Source: Aphidius gifuensis
Taxonomy: Eukaryota > Arthropoda > Insecta > Hymenoptera > Braconidae
Reading direction: 5' to 3'
DNA: 64,000 nucleotides
Assembly: GCF_014905175.1 (NCBI RefSeq)
Contig: NC_057792.1
Span: 11,263,321 to 11,327,320, forward strand
Shown one piece after another: positions 38,399 through 49,335 of this stretch. The position numbers were made by a program, and so were the translations under genes. The notes below the pieces were generated by a model. That model worked only from the letters and a program-made list of their open reading frames with translations, was not told where the DNA came from and searched no databases. Position 1 is the first letter of the stretch. Each line of letters starts with the position of its first letter.

Positions 38399-39982
38399 CA
38401 CTGACAAAAAAAATGTCTGCATTTAAGAGAAAAGTTGCTTAAATATAGCAAAATTTTGCTTGAAAGTTTTAGGCTTTGATTTAAAAAAAAAAATGTATTA
38501 AATTGAGCATAATATTTTTTAATTAAAGCAATTTATTTGCTTTAATTTAAGACACTTTTTTTTTTATTTAAAAGAAAAGAGAATTAATTTAAGAGAAACT
38601 TTGCTAAAAAAGGAAGCAAAAATATCCTTTAAAATTTAAATCAAGCGAATAAGCGGTCTAGTTAAGACAAAAGTTGGTAAAATTAAATGACATTTGATTT
38701 TATTTAATGGGTAAATCGTTTAATTTAAGGATAATATTGATTGAATTAATAGAAAATTGTTTTTATACAAATGATAAATGAATTATTTTAAAAAAATTAT
38801 GAATCAATTCAAGACAAAAAGCGATCTAGTTGAGACACAAGTTGCTAAAATTGAGCGACATTTCATTCAATTTAATGGGTAAGTCGTTTAACTTGAAGAA
38901 ATTATCGATTAATTTGAAAAAATTATGAATCAATTTGAAGCAGAAAAGCGTTCTAATGAAGACGAAAGTTGCTAAAATTGAGCGACATTTCTTTTAATTT
39001 AATGGTCAAGTCATTTAATTTGAGGATAGTATTGATTAAGTTAATAGAAAATTGTTTTTATACAAAAGAAAAATGGATAAATTCAAAAAAATTATGAATC
39101 AATTTAAAACAAAAAGCGATCTAGTTAAGACACAAGTTGCTAAAATTAAGCAACATCTGATTTAATTCAATGGGTAAGTCGTTTAACTAGAAGAAATTAT
39201 CGATTAATTTAAAAAAATTTCTGAATCAATTTAAAGCAGAAAAGCGATCTAATCAAGACAGAAGTTGCTAAAATTGAGCGACATTTCATTTAATTTAATG
39301 GTTAAGATGTTTAATTTAAGGAAGTTATAGATTAAATTAATAGAAAATTGTTTTTATTTTTGATTAAAAGAAATGAAAATAAAAAAAAAAATTATTTTTT
39401 TATTTTTTCTTTTTTTTCAGGACTTATTTTATTTTACACTTGAAGATTTAATTGTTTTTTTTTTTTTTTTTTTGTCCTAACCGAGCCTTGAACCTCTGCC
39501 TAATCTAAACCTATCTAAACCTATACTTTTAAAAGCCAGAGCGTTACCCCCTGAACCATCGCGCGTTAACGTATCAGAGACAAAATTATGAGGCCCTTGA
39601 ATCAAAAGTTTCATCACATCCCGATAGGCTGGTTGGTTTTATTTTTTTTTACATGTAATTGTTTAAATTTTTATTAATACATCTTTCTGTCACTTTATTT
39701 AACTAGCCTAACGTGTTACTCGAGTGTTTTTTTAGATTCATCATTTATCTTTTATATAAAAACAATTTTCTATTAATTCAATCAATATTATTCTTAAATT
39801 AAACGATTTACCCATTAAATAAAATCAAATGTCATTTAATTTTAGCAACAAAAAAAAAACTGTCTTAAATTAAAGCAAATAAATTGCTTTAATTAAAAAA
39901 TATTTTGTTCAAATTAATACATTTTTTTTCTAAATCAAAGCCGAAAAATTTTGCTATATTTTATCAACTTTTTCTCTCAGTG
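38399..39982. mobile_element. Non-autonomous DNA element with CACTGA-type TIRs and TA duplication
   Basis: The left end CACTGACAAAAAAAATG and the reversed right end CACTGAGAGAAAAAGTTG open inverted repeats of over 100 bp (TATAGCAAAATTTT, TTAAAGCAATTTATTTGC). TA is duplicated on both sides. The interrupted family A unit gives an independent proof of the boundaries. A TA duplication fits Tc1/mariner-like elements, but the termini are not diagnostic. The interior (38640-39360) consists of diverged direct repeats around GCGATCTAGTTAAGACA and AATTTAATGGGTAAGTCG, and it carries a SINE. Confidence 0.8.
39458..39655 (-). mobile_element. tRNA-derived SINE copy (SINE alpha), reversed
   Basis: On the minus strand: A-box-like GATGGTTCAGGGGGTAA, CTTTTAAAAG, GGTTTAGATAGGTTTAG, B box AGGTTCAAGGC, GGTTAGGACA, then a run of A. 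TAATTGTTT appears on both sides (39449-39457 and 39656-39664) as the target duplication. It lies inside the CACTGA element and is therefore younger than it. Confidence 0.75.
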
Positions 39983-40044
39983 TAGCTACTGCTTTTCCTC
40001 AGAAATTTTGATTTTTTTAAAGTAAAATAACATGTATTTTTTTA

Positions 40045-40325
40045 GGCTGATACCTAAGTAAAAAATCTAACTAAGTAAAATAATGTAGATATTGATTGTT
40101 TGGCTATAATTGAAGCTAAATAAAAAATCTAGCTAAGTAAAATAATGTAGATATTGAATGTTTGGCTATAATCTAAGCTAAGTAAAAAATCTAGCTAAGT
40201 AAAATAATGTAGATATCGATTGTGTGGCTATAATTACAGCTAAGTAAAAGATTTAGCTAAGTAAAATAATGTAGATATCGATTGTTTGGCTATAATCGGA
40301 GCTAAGTAAATAATCTAGCTGAGTA
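40045..40325. repeat. Tandem repeat, 62-bp unit, just over four copies
   Basis: TAATGTAGATAT recurs at 40081, 40143, 40205 and 40267, exactly 62 bp apart. The unit includes AGCTAAGTAAAA and TTTGGCTATAAT. Copies are very similar, so the array is fairly young. Confidence 0.9.
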
Positions 40326-40578
40326 ACACGTAGCAAAAAGTTTTATAAACATTTCTATAAAACGTTTTTATTAAAATTTTTATACAAGTTTTTATACAAA
40401 TTCTTATATAGATTTGGCGCTTTTTTTATAGAATAAATTCTATAAAATTTGTGGTTGATTTTTATAGAATGAATTCATTAATTTTTTATAGGATTTGGTT
40501 TATAAGATTATTTTTATAAAAAAAATGATTTTTATATATCATACCCACATGAAAAAATAATATATAATTTATATATAT

Positions 40579-41631
40579 TGTTCCGGGTCGAACCACATGT
40601 CTGTCGGTCCCAGACTGACCAGATTTTTATTCCTTTTATTTTTTAAACAAAATACAATAAGTTGATAAGTTTTAAACATTACTCTGTTTTTTATGGCTAG
40701 ATCACGAGATCATACAATTTCAAATAACATATGACTAACAATTTTGGTTTATATTTTTTCTAAAATATTTTAAACAACGATTTAATTTATGTACTTTTAA
40801 TAGCTTTTTACAAACTCGAATATTCCCACACATGGTCAACTCATGCATAGATTTTTGAGTAAAAATCACGTAACAAATAAAACCATAAACTCAAGTTTCT
40901 CTTTGGTACTATTATAACATATTTTTTAAAACATTATTTGTCAAGAATTAGAGAAAATCTCACATCTGTCAAACAACTGCACTAACGTATTTTCGATACA
41001 CAGAATGATCGTAAAATCGACAATAAAAAAGTAAATTTATAACTTTTTAAAATAAACTAAATTCATGAAAACGTCTTGGACTTTCCGGTCGTAAAATCTA
41101 TATTTTTTGTTTACACATGGTATTTTTTATGTCACCCTTTGGACCACACAAGGCCCAATTTTATGTCTAAAAATCCCACCACCTACACCTAGTTTTTTAC
41201 CCTCTCTTGAACTAATTTTTGACCAATTAAAACTAATTTTTCAACTAAGTACACACCCATTTTTCAACAAACTGAGAAATCAGTTGCTCTTCAACACTCG
41301 TTTACGTAACATCTCTAATTAATATTGATTCGCGTACAACGGGATTTCTTTATACTTACAATATAAAATAGTAGTGTCTGTCCATGACAACACTTTTTAG
41401 AGTCAACTCAATATACAATATACAATACAATTAATTATAATTTTAGTGAAATAATAAAGTGAATATATTAATAGAATTTAAGCCACAGTGTTTGGATTTA
41501 TTTAAAGTGTTATTCCTATTATTTCAATTTACAACCTATCCTCCACATCCATTGATAGCCCTGTATCAAACATAAGGCCTTACAACCCTTGTGAAATTAT
41601 CGTGGTATATTTGGATACGTGGTGCGATACA
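40579..41631 (+). mobile_element. Solo LTR of the BEL/Pao family at 14030-19253
   Basis: Starts TGTTCCGGGTCGAACC and ends GTGGTGCGATACA, matching both LTRs of the complete element over nearly its full length with a small deletion near 41250. No convincing five-base duplication is seen (TATAT against ATAGT), so the site may have rearranged after insertion. Confidence 0.88.
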
Positions 41632-42017
41632 ATAGTAAATTTTAGTTTTTGGTAACTAAAATATATGTATTTTTTTGCGTTCTTTCAGAAAACATTAGTC
41701 TAAATATCGTTAAATTTGAATTCGAAGTGGTAAGTTAGATTATTTGGAACTGTTGTTACTTTCCTATGTTATTTGAATGGAAAAACTAAATTTGAGGACA
41801 GCACCCTCTACAAAATTTTTTTTTGGGCTCAAATTTTGACTGGGTCATTTTTTTGAAATACCGAAGATATTCCGAGAGTGTCTTTGAAATTAAAAAAAAA
41901 AAAAAAAAATCAAATCAGCCTAACGTATAGGTATATAAATTCGTGTAAATCGTAGTTTCAGGACTAGTCCATTAATATAACAGCGAATTTAGGGACTGTC
42001 CTTCAACTACTGACTTT
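41632..42017. other. Intergenic, no gene seen
   Basis: AT-rich flank of the solo LTR and of the next MITE. No coding signal. Confidence 0.5.
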
Positions 42018-42582
42018 GTATATTTTCAGATATACACTTAGTACTAATTCGCAATTAAATTAATTGAATATAATAAAATGACTTTTACAATGGAAATCCA
42101 AGCAGCAAGTTATTATAAATTTCATTTTACATCACTATCTCGTTGCATATTCAGTACTTTTATAACAGAACTTATTCAACGATAATTCTGCCACTTTGGG
42201 ATATTGTCAAATCCATGATGTTGAAATAGCATGGATTCTGGCAAAAAGTCTTTAAACAATGTTTAAGTGGAGGTACGCTAAAAAATTAAGTATTGATGAT
42301 TAAGTACGAAATAATAAAAGAAATATTTAATAATAATTTGTCAAAGATGCATGTACAATGTACATGCAACACAGTCACGGCATGAGTTTATCATTATTTC
42401 ATACTGACTAAATTGTTGTTAGATCCATATTGTTACAAGGAAAAACTCAATGTTTAACCTGTTTACGGTATTGAATACAATTTATAATAACTTGCTCCTT
42501 AAATTTTCATTGTAATAATCATTTTATTTTATTAAATTAATTAAATTGCGAATTCGTACTAAGTGTATATCTAAAAATATAC
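42018..42582. mobile_element. MITE with about 105-bp inverted ends
   Basis: The left end GTATATTTTCAGATATACAC and the reversed right end GTATATTTTTAGATATACAC continue as inverted copies through CTTAGTAC, ATTCGCAATT and GCAAGTTATTATAAATT. The core is non-coding, with a CATGTACAATGTACATG dyad. No clear target duplication. Confidence 0.75.
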
Positions 42583-42894
42583 GAGAAAGGAGTACCGGAG
42601 AAATTATTCCAGCATGAAAAGAGTGCCTGACAGAAAGTAATTCGCCACTAGTTAGATGCCGCAGCATTCTCTCCAGCATTCATCTTATGTCAGAATTATT
42701 ACTCTGCGAAATAGTGTTACTATCACTATGCGAAATGTCGAACTCATTCAAAATTTAGATTCACGCTTAGTGTAGTTGGAAAAAACTTGTTTAAATAAAA
42801 AAAAATGAGTCGTATTTAACGTGCTACACTTCTTTTTTCATGAAGAAGTTTTTAACACGGTGTGCCTCACGTCTTGCTTTCTGTGTTTCCAACT

Positions 42895-43115
42895 GTCAAC
42901 TCCTTACAACTCATTTGCGACAGTCATGGATGTCGACTTTTGTAATGCGTTCAAACTGTACCCGATTTCTATTATAGCCCAAGGAAACCATGAAAAACCT
43001 GGGCAGTACAGCAGGCTTGCGCCTACCACTCGATACATGGCGTCGGTGGTCGGGTTCGAACCCGTGAACTCCCTGTCATAAAGCTCGAACCTTAACCGCA
43101 GTGCCATATCGTTGG
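42895..43115 (-). mobile_element. tRNA-derived SINE (second family)
   Basis: Minus-strand head with A-box-like TGGCACTGCGGTTAAGG and B box GGTTCGAACCC, followed by GC-richer body sequence (GGTAGGCGCAAGCC, CTGTACTGCCCAGG). Spacing between boxes is tRNA-like. No A tail or target duplication was identified, so the 3' limit is approximate. Confidence 0.6.
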
Positions 43116-43539
43116 CTATAAAACTTGTTTAAATATATTAGACACAATAAAAAAATTAAAAGTTGTTTAAATTGAATGAAGGGGGTGTGCAAATCAGTGA
43201 AAAAGGGAGGGGATAATCAGAAAATATATATGCTTTTAACTATTTTTCTTGAGTTCTTTTTGATTGCTGTTGTTGAAAGTGTATAAGAAAAAAAAGTGTC
43301 AGTATTCGTTGATTTTCAAGTTTTTGAAATTGGAGAATTAGCAATTCAACCGATTAATCCTATTGGAGTAGTGAGTGTAATAGTTTTCAAATCACCATTT
43401 TCAAAAAATCAATTACTTGAAGATTATCAACGGTCAATTACACAATCTGAAGAAAATTATCATGAAATACCATGGGAGAGTGGTGATGAGATTTTTAATG
43501 AAGCAAACAACATTTGAATAGAAAAATTAAGTGAAAAAA

Positions 43540-44206
43540 TCGAGGAGAAGTCACTCTCAAATTTAGTGTACACCAGATTACAGATTACCGGTAATCATGT
43601 AATCTTTCCAATGATTACACAAGATTACTTTTTTTGCAATCACAAAGAATCCCAGTAATCTTTTATGATTACACTTAAAATTCAAAGATTTCAAAAAGAT
43701 TGCACGAGATTATTGAAGATTTTTGAAGATTACACCGGATTACAGATTACCTGTAATCATGCAATATTCCTAATGATTACACAAGATTACTTTTTTTTTT
43801 GGTAATCACAAAGATTCCCTGTAATCTTTTATGATTACACTTAAAATTCATAGAAGAAAAAAAAAATAAAGAAAAACGAATAAAGAAAAAAAAATTAGTA
43901 TAATATACATGTGCATGTATACACGCGCATGTGTCATCTCAAAACAGAGAAGGGAAGGTTACTGAGATTTTCTGTAATCATATCAAGATTACAAGAAATT
44001 TTCGCAGATTGCAGATATACGACGTAAGATTACTGGTGATTACATAAAATTTTTAAAGATTATTGATGATGATAAAAGATTACAAGAATACTTTAGATTA
44101 CATCGATTACACGATTTTTCCGTAATCATTTCTGTAAGATTACAAGAGATTATTGAAGATTCTTCTCTCGATGTACACCAGATTACAGAAGTGACTTCCA
44201 CCTCGA
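43540..44206. mobile_element. GATTAC-rich MITE
   Basis: Imperfect inverted termini TCGAGGAGAAGTCACT (left) and TCGAGGTGGAAGTCACTT (right, reversed) bound 667 bp inserted in the Polinton-derived gene, with a run of A on both sides. TGTACACCAGATTACAG lies just inside both ends. GATTAC or its complement GTAATC occurs well over twenty times. The left part is a direct repeat of about 165 bp (from 43567 and from 43730). No coding sequence. Confidence 0.75.
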
Positions 44207-44814
44207 AAAAAAATTGAATCTATTTTTGTGAAAGGACTAGATTGGTCGAGGGACTGAAAAATTGGTTATTATCAATACTTCAAGATGAAGCAGTAACAAT
44301 AATTGACTTAGATGACTTAGGTTGTCCGGATTTACCTATTCTTCAATCACAAGCAGTTATTAAACATTCATTGGGACATTCATTTTGTAAAAACTCTATA
44401 TGTGCATTAGGGTGGCCGTTATTTTTTTTTTTTTTCGAAAAATTCTGCTCCTAGGGGTTTTTTTTTCTTTATTCCGTGAAAAAAAAATATAGGCAAAATT
44501 TTAAAGCTTTATCTCAACTCTAACCCGTGCCGCTGGAATATTGATTTTTGCATTTGAAATAACATTGCATTCTTGTGATATTCAATTTTTTTTTTCTGGA
44601 GGTCGTAAAAAAATCGGAAAAATATGAAATTTGCGGTGTTGTATTTAAGAATTAATGCACTTTAAACTAGGAATCCTCAAACGGCTGGATCGTATATTTT
44701 GCGCTTGCCCATAGACGGTATCCAGTGATTTTTTCTGATTTCACACAAAAATGACGGTTTTTTTCCAATAAAAATGGTTTATACGAACAGTAATCACATT
44801 TTTTCTATTAATTT

Positions 44815-45430
44815 AAAGAAGATGTTGCTAAGAAATTAATGTTGCTGAAAACATAATTTTTTGGCTACAATATTTCCCTAGCTCCATCTTTTCCTAAGCT
44901 ACTGCTTGTCTTTGGTATTTTTATTTATTTAATAGATAAAATACATGTGATTCATTATTTTAACAACAAAAATATCAAAAGAATAGCAGTAGCTAAGAAA
45001 AACATGTTTCTAAGAAATTAATGTTGCTACAAACATAATTATTTTATCTACATTAATTCCTTAGCTCGATTTTTTCCCTAGCTCCTGCTTGTCCTTGAGA
45101 TTTTCATATATTAAATAAATAAAATACAGGTAATTTTATTTTCGAAAAATACAAATGTCAAAAGACAAGCAGTAGCTAAGGAAAAGATGTAGCTAATGAA
45201 TTAATAAAGCCAAGAAAAGTATGTTTGTAGCATTATTAATTCCTTGGCCACAGCTTTTCCGTAGGTACCGCTTTTCTTTGGACATTTTTGTTTTTGAAAT
45301 AATCAATTACATGTATTCTATTTATTGAATGAATGAAAAACACAAGAACAGGTTAGTCCTTTCCTTCCTCAGCTCCTGCTTGTCCTTGAGATTTTTATTT
45401 ATTTAATAAATAAAATACATGTGATTGATT
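44815..45430. repeat. Family A alternating inverted repeats, left half
   Basis: Units with AAGAAATTAATGTTGCT, CTCCATCTTTTCCTAAGCTA and AGCAGTAGCTAAGGAAAAG alternate in orientation inside the long-TIR element. Confidence 0.8.
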
Positions 45431-45435
45431 ATGTC

Positions 45436-47327
45436 TGAAATATCGTAGCCGGATCATTTATTAGACAATCAATATTGCCCTTTAAAATAATCCAACTAGA
45501 TATGTAATTAATTTAACCCTGTTTATCCTGCGCAGCCAGGGCGCATAAGAAAGGTAGGGAGACGGAATTGCGTAATGTAGGGAGAGGTAAAAAGGAACCT
45601 GAAAAATGCGCGAAAATATAACACAATGATACAGTAGAAATAATTTCAAATAACACTTGTAAATTCAGTAAAAATCGGAGCACAGTTTATTTATAAATTA
45701 ACCCTGTTACTATTACATGAAAATGCGGTACAAAAAACAATTATTAAATAGGTAACCCAATTCAATTTTCCCGCGCGTCGCGTCGAAAAGAGAGAACCTA
45801 AAGCCATGCGGTCGTAACGGAGTCAGAGACTGAAAATTATCAAAATTGCGGATAACCCGAACAACAACTAAATTATGACGGCCGAAATACTAACGACGGG
45901 ATTGAGAAGCAATCCAGTCGATTAATTAAACAAATCACTGACTCTACATTGACGCTCCGATGACGCTTGGCTTGTACAATGTTAATAATGTTACACTTGT
46001 CATAAATTCACCAACAAACACTGAATAAAAATTTATTTAGAAGAAGGTACTTACATTGGTTGTCGGTAATTTAAACTAGCAATCTAGTGACGGCGTGTAT
46101 CTTGGCTCGACCTCGGAGACGCTCGCAATTTGACAGGTTGGCTTGGTTATTTTATCGCCAGTAACGATGTACAAAAATATATATAAATATATATATATAT
46201 ATATTTTATAAAGATGTGGTACAATATAATTATACAAGTTGGTTGAATGTGATAGAAGATTAAATTATGTCAAATTGTAGACATAAACGTAGCACTGATT
46301 TTACAACAAAATCACAGTAAATGTTACTTTTATTTGAATTTAAAATGAAATTATTATACGAGACTTTTTCACTGTACTTTATAAATTGTATTCAATATTG
46401 AATGGCTGACCACGAGGTCGTGAATTTGTATAATTAAATATTTAATTATTTTAAATAAATAACTGATTATTTATTTTAGCAAAAATGTAATTTATCCTAT
46501 TCAATATTTATTTGATTAGACAATGTAACACAATCCGTGCCTTGAATTTCATTTACTCAAGCAAGAAAATTCAGACCATGCGGTCGTAATTTATTACAAG
46601 TTAAATTTGTAAATGATTTAATGAATTTAAATTAATAATTTAAGTAACCAAATGTTACTTAAATATTATTGAAACAATAAATTGATAAAATAATCAATAA
46701 GATATTGAATAAGAATAACTTACAGTTGTGCTGATTTGTAGAAAATATTCTAAGTTTTTTAGAGCAATTAAAATTCGAAAAGGCAAAGTGCCTATGCTAG
46801 TTAGAGCTGGAAGAGCTTGTGTAGGTCAAGGAACTAACTCTGACCGAGTGACCGAGATCTAGCGATCAATCTCGCTCGATACCCTCAGAACATAAGGGTA
46901 GGTGGGGATCCTTCGGGGATGTTCGGTTTTCCTCCTTGGTCCAGTTCCACTTTCCTTATGTCGCTTATTTCTTATTGGTTGAGGAAAATCTTATGATTTT
47001 CCAACCATAATTAAATTTATTTCTAATTGTTTAATTATGACATGAGTGGTACCGAGAGAATCCCTATATTTTTAGGATTCTGTCGATATCACTCATTTTA
47101 TTAATTTATATTTAATTTTCCAAATTAAAATTGGCGGTAGATGCGCTTGGCAATAGTGCCGGCTCAAGTAATTTGTTGGGGGTGCAAAACTTCTAGCTCC
47201 CTTGAATGTATTACATTGACGGTCTGTAAGATGGAGCTAGGGGTGTCAAAAAGTACCCTGAATATTTAATATACAATAATATAAAGAAAAATAAAAAAGT
47301 TTGTGCGGCTTACGGCCGGACATTACA
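45436..47327. mobile_element. Solo LTR (TGAAATATCG...GGACATTACA family), copy 1
   Basis: 1892 bp beginning TGAAATATCGTAGCCGGA and ending CGGCCGGACATTACA, with TGTC on both sides (45432-45435 and 47328-47331). A shorter, reversed relative is at 61097-62232. Shared parts include TTTAACCCTGTTTATCCTG, GTAATGTAGGGAGAGGTAA and GATGGAGCTAGGGGT. Extra sequence in this copy includes a microsatellite (ATATATATA near 46170-46205). No coding region. Confidence 0.85.
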
Positions 47328-47337
47328 TGTCAAAAAC

Positions 47338-47935
47338 AAAAATGTCCAAAGAAGAGCGGTAGCTACGAAAAAGCTGTGGCCAAGGAATTAATAATGCTAC
47401 AAACATACTTTTCTTGGCTTAAGCGAATTTATTAATTCCTTAGCTACATCTTTTCCTCAGCTACTGCTTGTCTTTTGACATTTGTATTCTCCAGAAATAA
47501 AATTACTTGTATTTTATTTATTTAATACATAAAAATCTTAAGGACAAGCAGTAGCTAGGGAAAAAATGGAGCTAAGGAAATAATGTAGATAAAATAATTA
47601 TGTTTGTAGCAACATTAATTTCTTAGGAACATGTTTTTCTTAGCTACTGCTATTCTTTTGATATTTTTGTTGTTAAAATAATGAATCACATGTATTATTG
47701 GTATAAATAAAAATACCAAAGACAAGCTGTAGCTAAGGAAAAGATGGAGCTAGGGAATTATTGTAGCCAAAAAATTATGTTTTCAGCAACATCAATTTCT
47801 TAGCAACATCTTTTTCTTAGCTACTGCTTTTCCTTGCACATTCATATTTTTCAAAATCGAAATTACATGTATTTTATTCATTCAATAATACGTAAAAAAT
47901 TTTTCTGAAGAATATTTTACGGAATATCACTTTTA
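47338..47935. repeat. Family A alternating inverted repeats, right half
   Basis: Continues the array of 44815-45430 after the solo LTR, with GCTACTGCTTGTCTTTTGAC and AAAAATACCAAAGACAAGC words in alternating orientation. Confidence 0.8.
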
Positions 47936-48754
47936 CCATACTTAGGAGTAGTTTATTTTAAATTGATAGGAAAAATGTGATTACTGTTCGTAAAAACCAT
48001 TTTTAATGGAAAAAAACCGTCATTTTTGTGTGAAATCAGAAAAAAACACTGGATACCGTCTATGGGCAAGCGCAAAATATACGATCCAGCAGTTTGAGAA
48101 TTCCTAGTTTAAAGTGCATTAATTCCTAAATTCAACACCGAAAATTTCATATTTTTCCGATTTTTTTTTACGACCTCCAGAAAAAAAAAATTGAATATCA
48201 CAAGAATGCAATGTTATCTCAAATGCAAAAATCAATATTCCAGCGGCACGGGTTAGAGTTGAGATAAAGCTTTAAAATTTTGCCTATATTTTTTTTTTAC
48301 GGAATAAAGAAAAAAAAACCCCTAGGAGCAGAATTTTTCGGAAAAAAAAAAATAACGGCTACCCTAATGTGCATATGAAAACGTGCAACGTTATAAAAAT
48401 TGGTTTATCAAAGATTTTTCTTTTCGTCTAAATGTTCGTAAATCTATAATATTATTTTGTGCTGTTGATAATATATTCAACTTATCAATGAAAGATATTG
48501 GTAAATTGCCAGTTATGGCATTAATCAAATTTGCTCCATCAGAAATTGATGGAGTTTGGGATAAATTATCAAAAAAGCAAAAAAAAAATCAAATAGTTGC
48601 AGGGTGGAAAAGGTGTAAGGAACATCCAATGGAAGAATTTGGAGATATAACTGGAATTTTTTTTTATACTTCTGTAAAAGATTGTGATAAATGTTAAAAT
48701 AATAATAAGAACAAATGAACATTTTAATTCTAAATCTCCACTGTCTTATTATTT

Positions 48755-49018
48755 TTATTTAAATTGAAAAGTAAAATATAAAACTTGATATATTCTAAAT
48801 CTTATAAAATAAAATATTTGTAAGTTTGTATGGAAAACAGGTTCGGACGTGTCGCATTCTGATGAAACCTGTTTAACAATTTCAACAGTTAACGTGATAA
48901 TCAATATACTTTTATTGAATATTTCTTCAAACTCTGGAAAACAGATGTTAATATTATAATCTCTTAATCTCTTTTTCACAAATTTTATGGAAGAATTGTT
49001 TTTAAATTCTAAAGACAT
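48755..49018 (-). CDS. Unrecognised small frame in the Polinton region
   Basis: An 87-codon minus-strand frame starting MSLEFKNNSSIKFVKKRL and containing EIVKQVSSECDTSEPVF. It is not low complexity and sits between two Polinton-associated genes, but I do not recognise it. It may be a fragment or chance. Confidence 0.25.
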   Translation of the reverse strand: MSLEFKNNSSIKFVKKRLRDYNINICFPEFEEIFNKSILIITLTVEIVKQVSSECDTSEPVFHTNLQIFYFIRFRIYQVLYFTFQFK

Positions 49019-49213
49019 ATGTTAATCTCTTAATCTCTTTTCTTGGAATATTATAAAGTTGTTATCCCTTCCATCGTTGATTTCTTGAAATGAAAACCTG
49101 TTTAACTTTCCCTTCTCTATTCGTTTTGACGAATAGAAGCGCTTTAAAGAAAAAAGAGGGGCTAAATTTTTCGGAGAGGGAAGTTGTTAGATGTTGTGGG
49201 AGAAACATTTTCA

Positions 49214-49226
49214 GTATATATAGAGG
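49214..49226 (+). promoter_or_regulatory. TATA-like element upstream of the basic small protein
   Basis: GTATATATAGAGG lies about 170 bp before the coding part of the next frame. A TATA box is plausible; there is no further support. Confidence 0.3.
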
Positions 49227-49335
49227 TGCAAAAAACTTTTCTAGCATAGTCAAAACTTGAACGTTTGCAGCACTTGATTTTGAGGTTGGAATAAAATGTA
49301 AGTATTGAAAATTTGGATTTGAATATTATTTTTGT

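Larger units (their letters stand above)
38140..40020. repeat. Family A repeat array split by a MITE
   Basis: Family A words (AAAGCAGTAGCTCAGGAAAAG, CTACATCTTTTCC) occupy 38200-38398 in alternating orientation and resume at 39983 with TAGCTACTGCTTTTCCTCAG. The insertion at 38399-39982 falls inside one unit, between CCTTTCCTTA and TAGCTACTGC. Confidence 0.8.
44408..48366. mobile_element. Long-TIR DNA transposon (hAT-like), 8-bp target duplication
   Basis: The ends TAGGGTGGCCGTTATTTTT open inverted repeats of about 400 bp (44408-44817 and 47958-48366), sharing CTGCTCCTAGGGG, CGTGCCGCTGGAATA and ATAGACGGTATCCAGTG. ATGTGCAT is duplicated at 44400-44407 and 48367-48374. Eight bases and TAGGGTG-type ends suit hAT-like elements; Merlin or P types are alternatives. 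No transposase remains. The interior holds family A arrays and a solo LTR. Confidence 0.85.
43296..48697 (+). pseudogene. Polinton-associated conserved gene, split by two insertions
   Basis: Three same-strand pieces appear to be one gene: 43296-43539 (start MSVFVDFQVFEIGE, then VFKSPFSKNQLL and IPWESGDE), 44207-44407 (SIFVKGL, then after a one-base shift LDDLGCPDLPILQ and KHSLGHSFCKNSICA), and 48375-48697 (NLSMKDIGKLPVMALIKFAP to the stop). I recall the same layout in numerous insect and cnidarian proteins linked to Polinton-like elements. The VDFQ start might mean an exonuclease-like fold, but that is a guess. A stop (43515-43517), a frameshift and two mobile elements inactivate it. The 8-bp duplication at the second insertion shows which bases were added. 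Confidence 0.6.

Noticed and set aside
42821..43107. Frames on both strands near 43.0 kb
   Set aside because: They overlap a tRNA-derived SINE; the higher GC content lengthens chance frames.
43566..43853. CRISPR-like repeats in the GATTAC block
   Set aside because: Spacers are not unique and of constant length; the block lies in an animal transposon.
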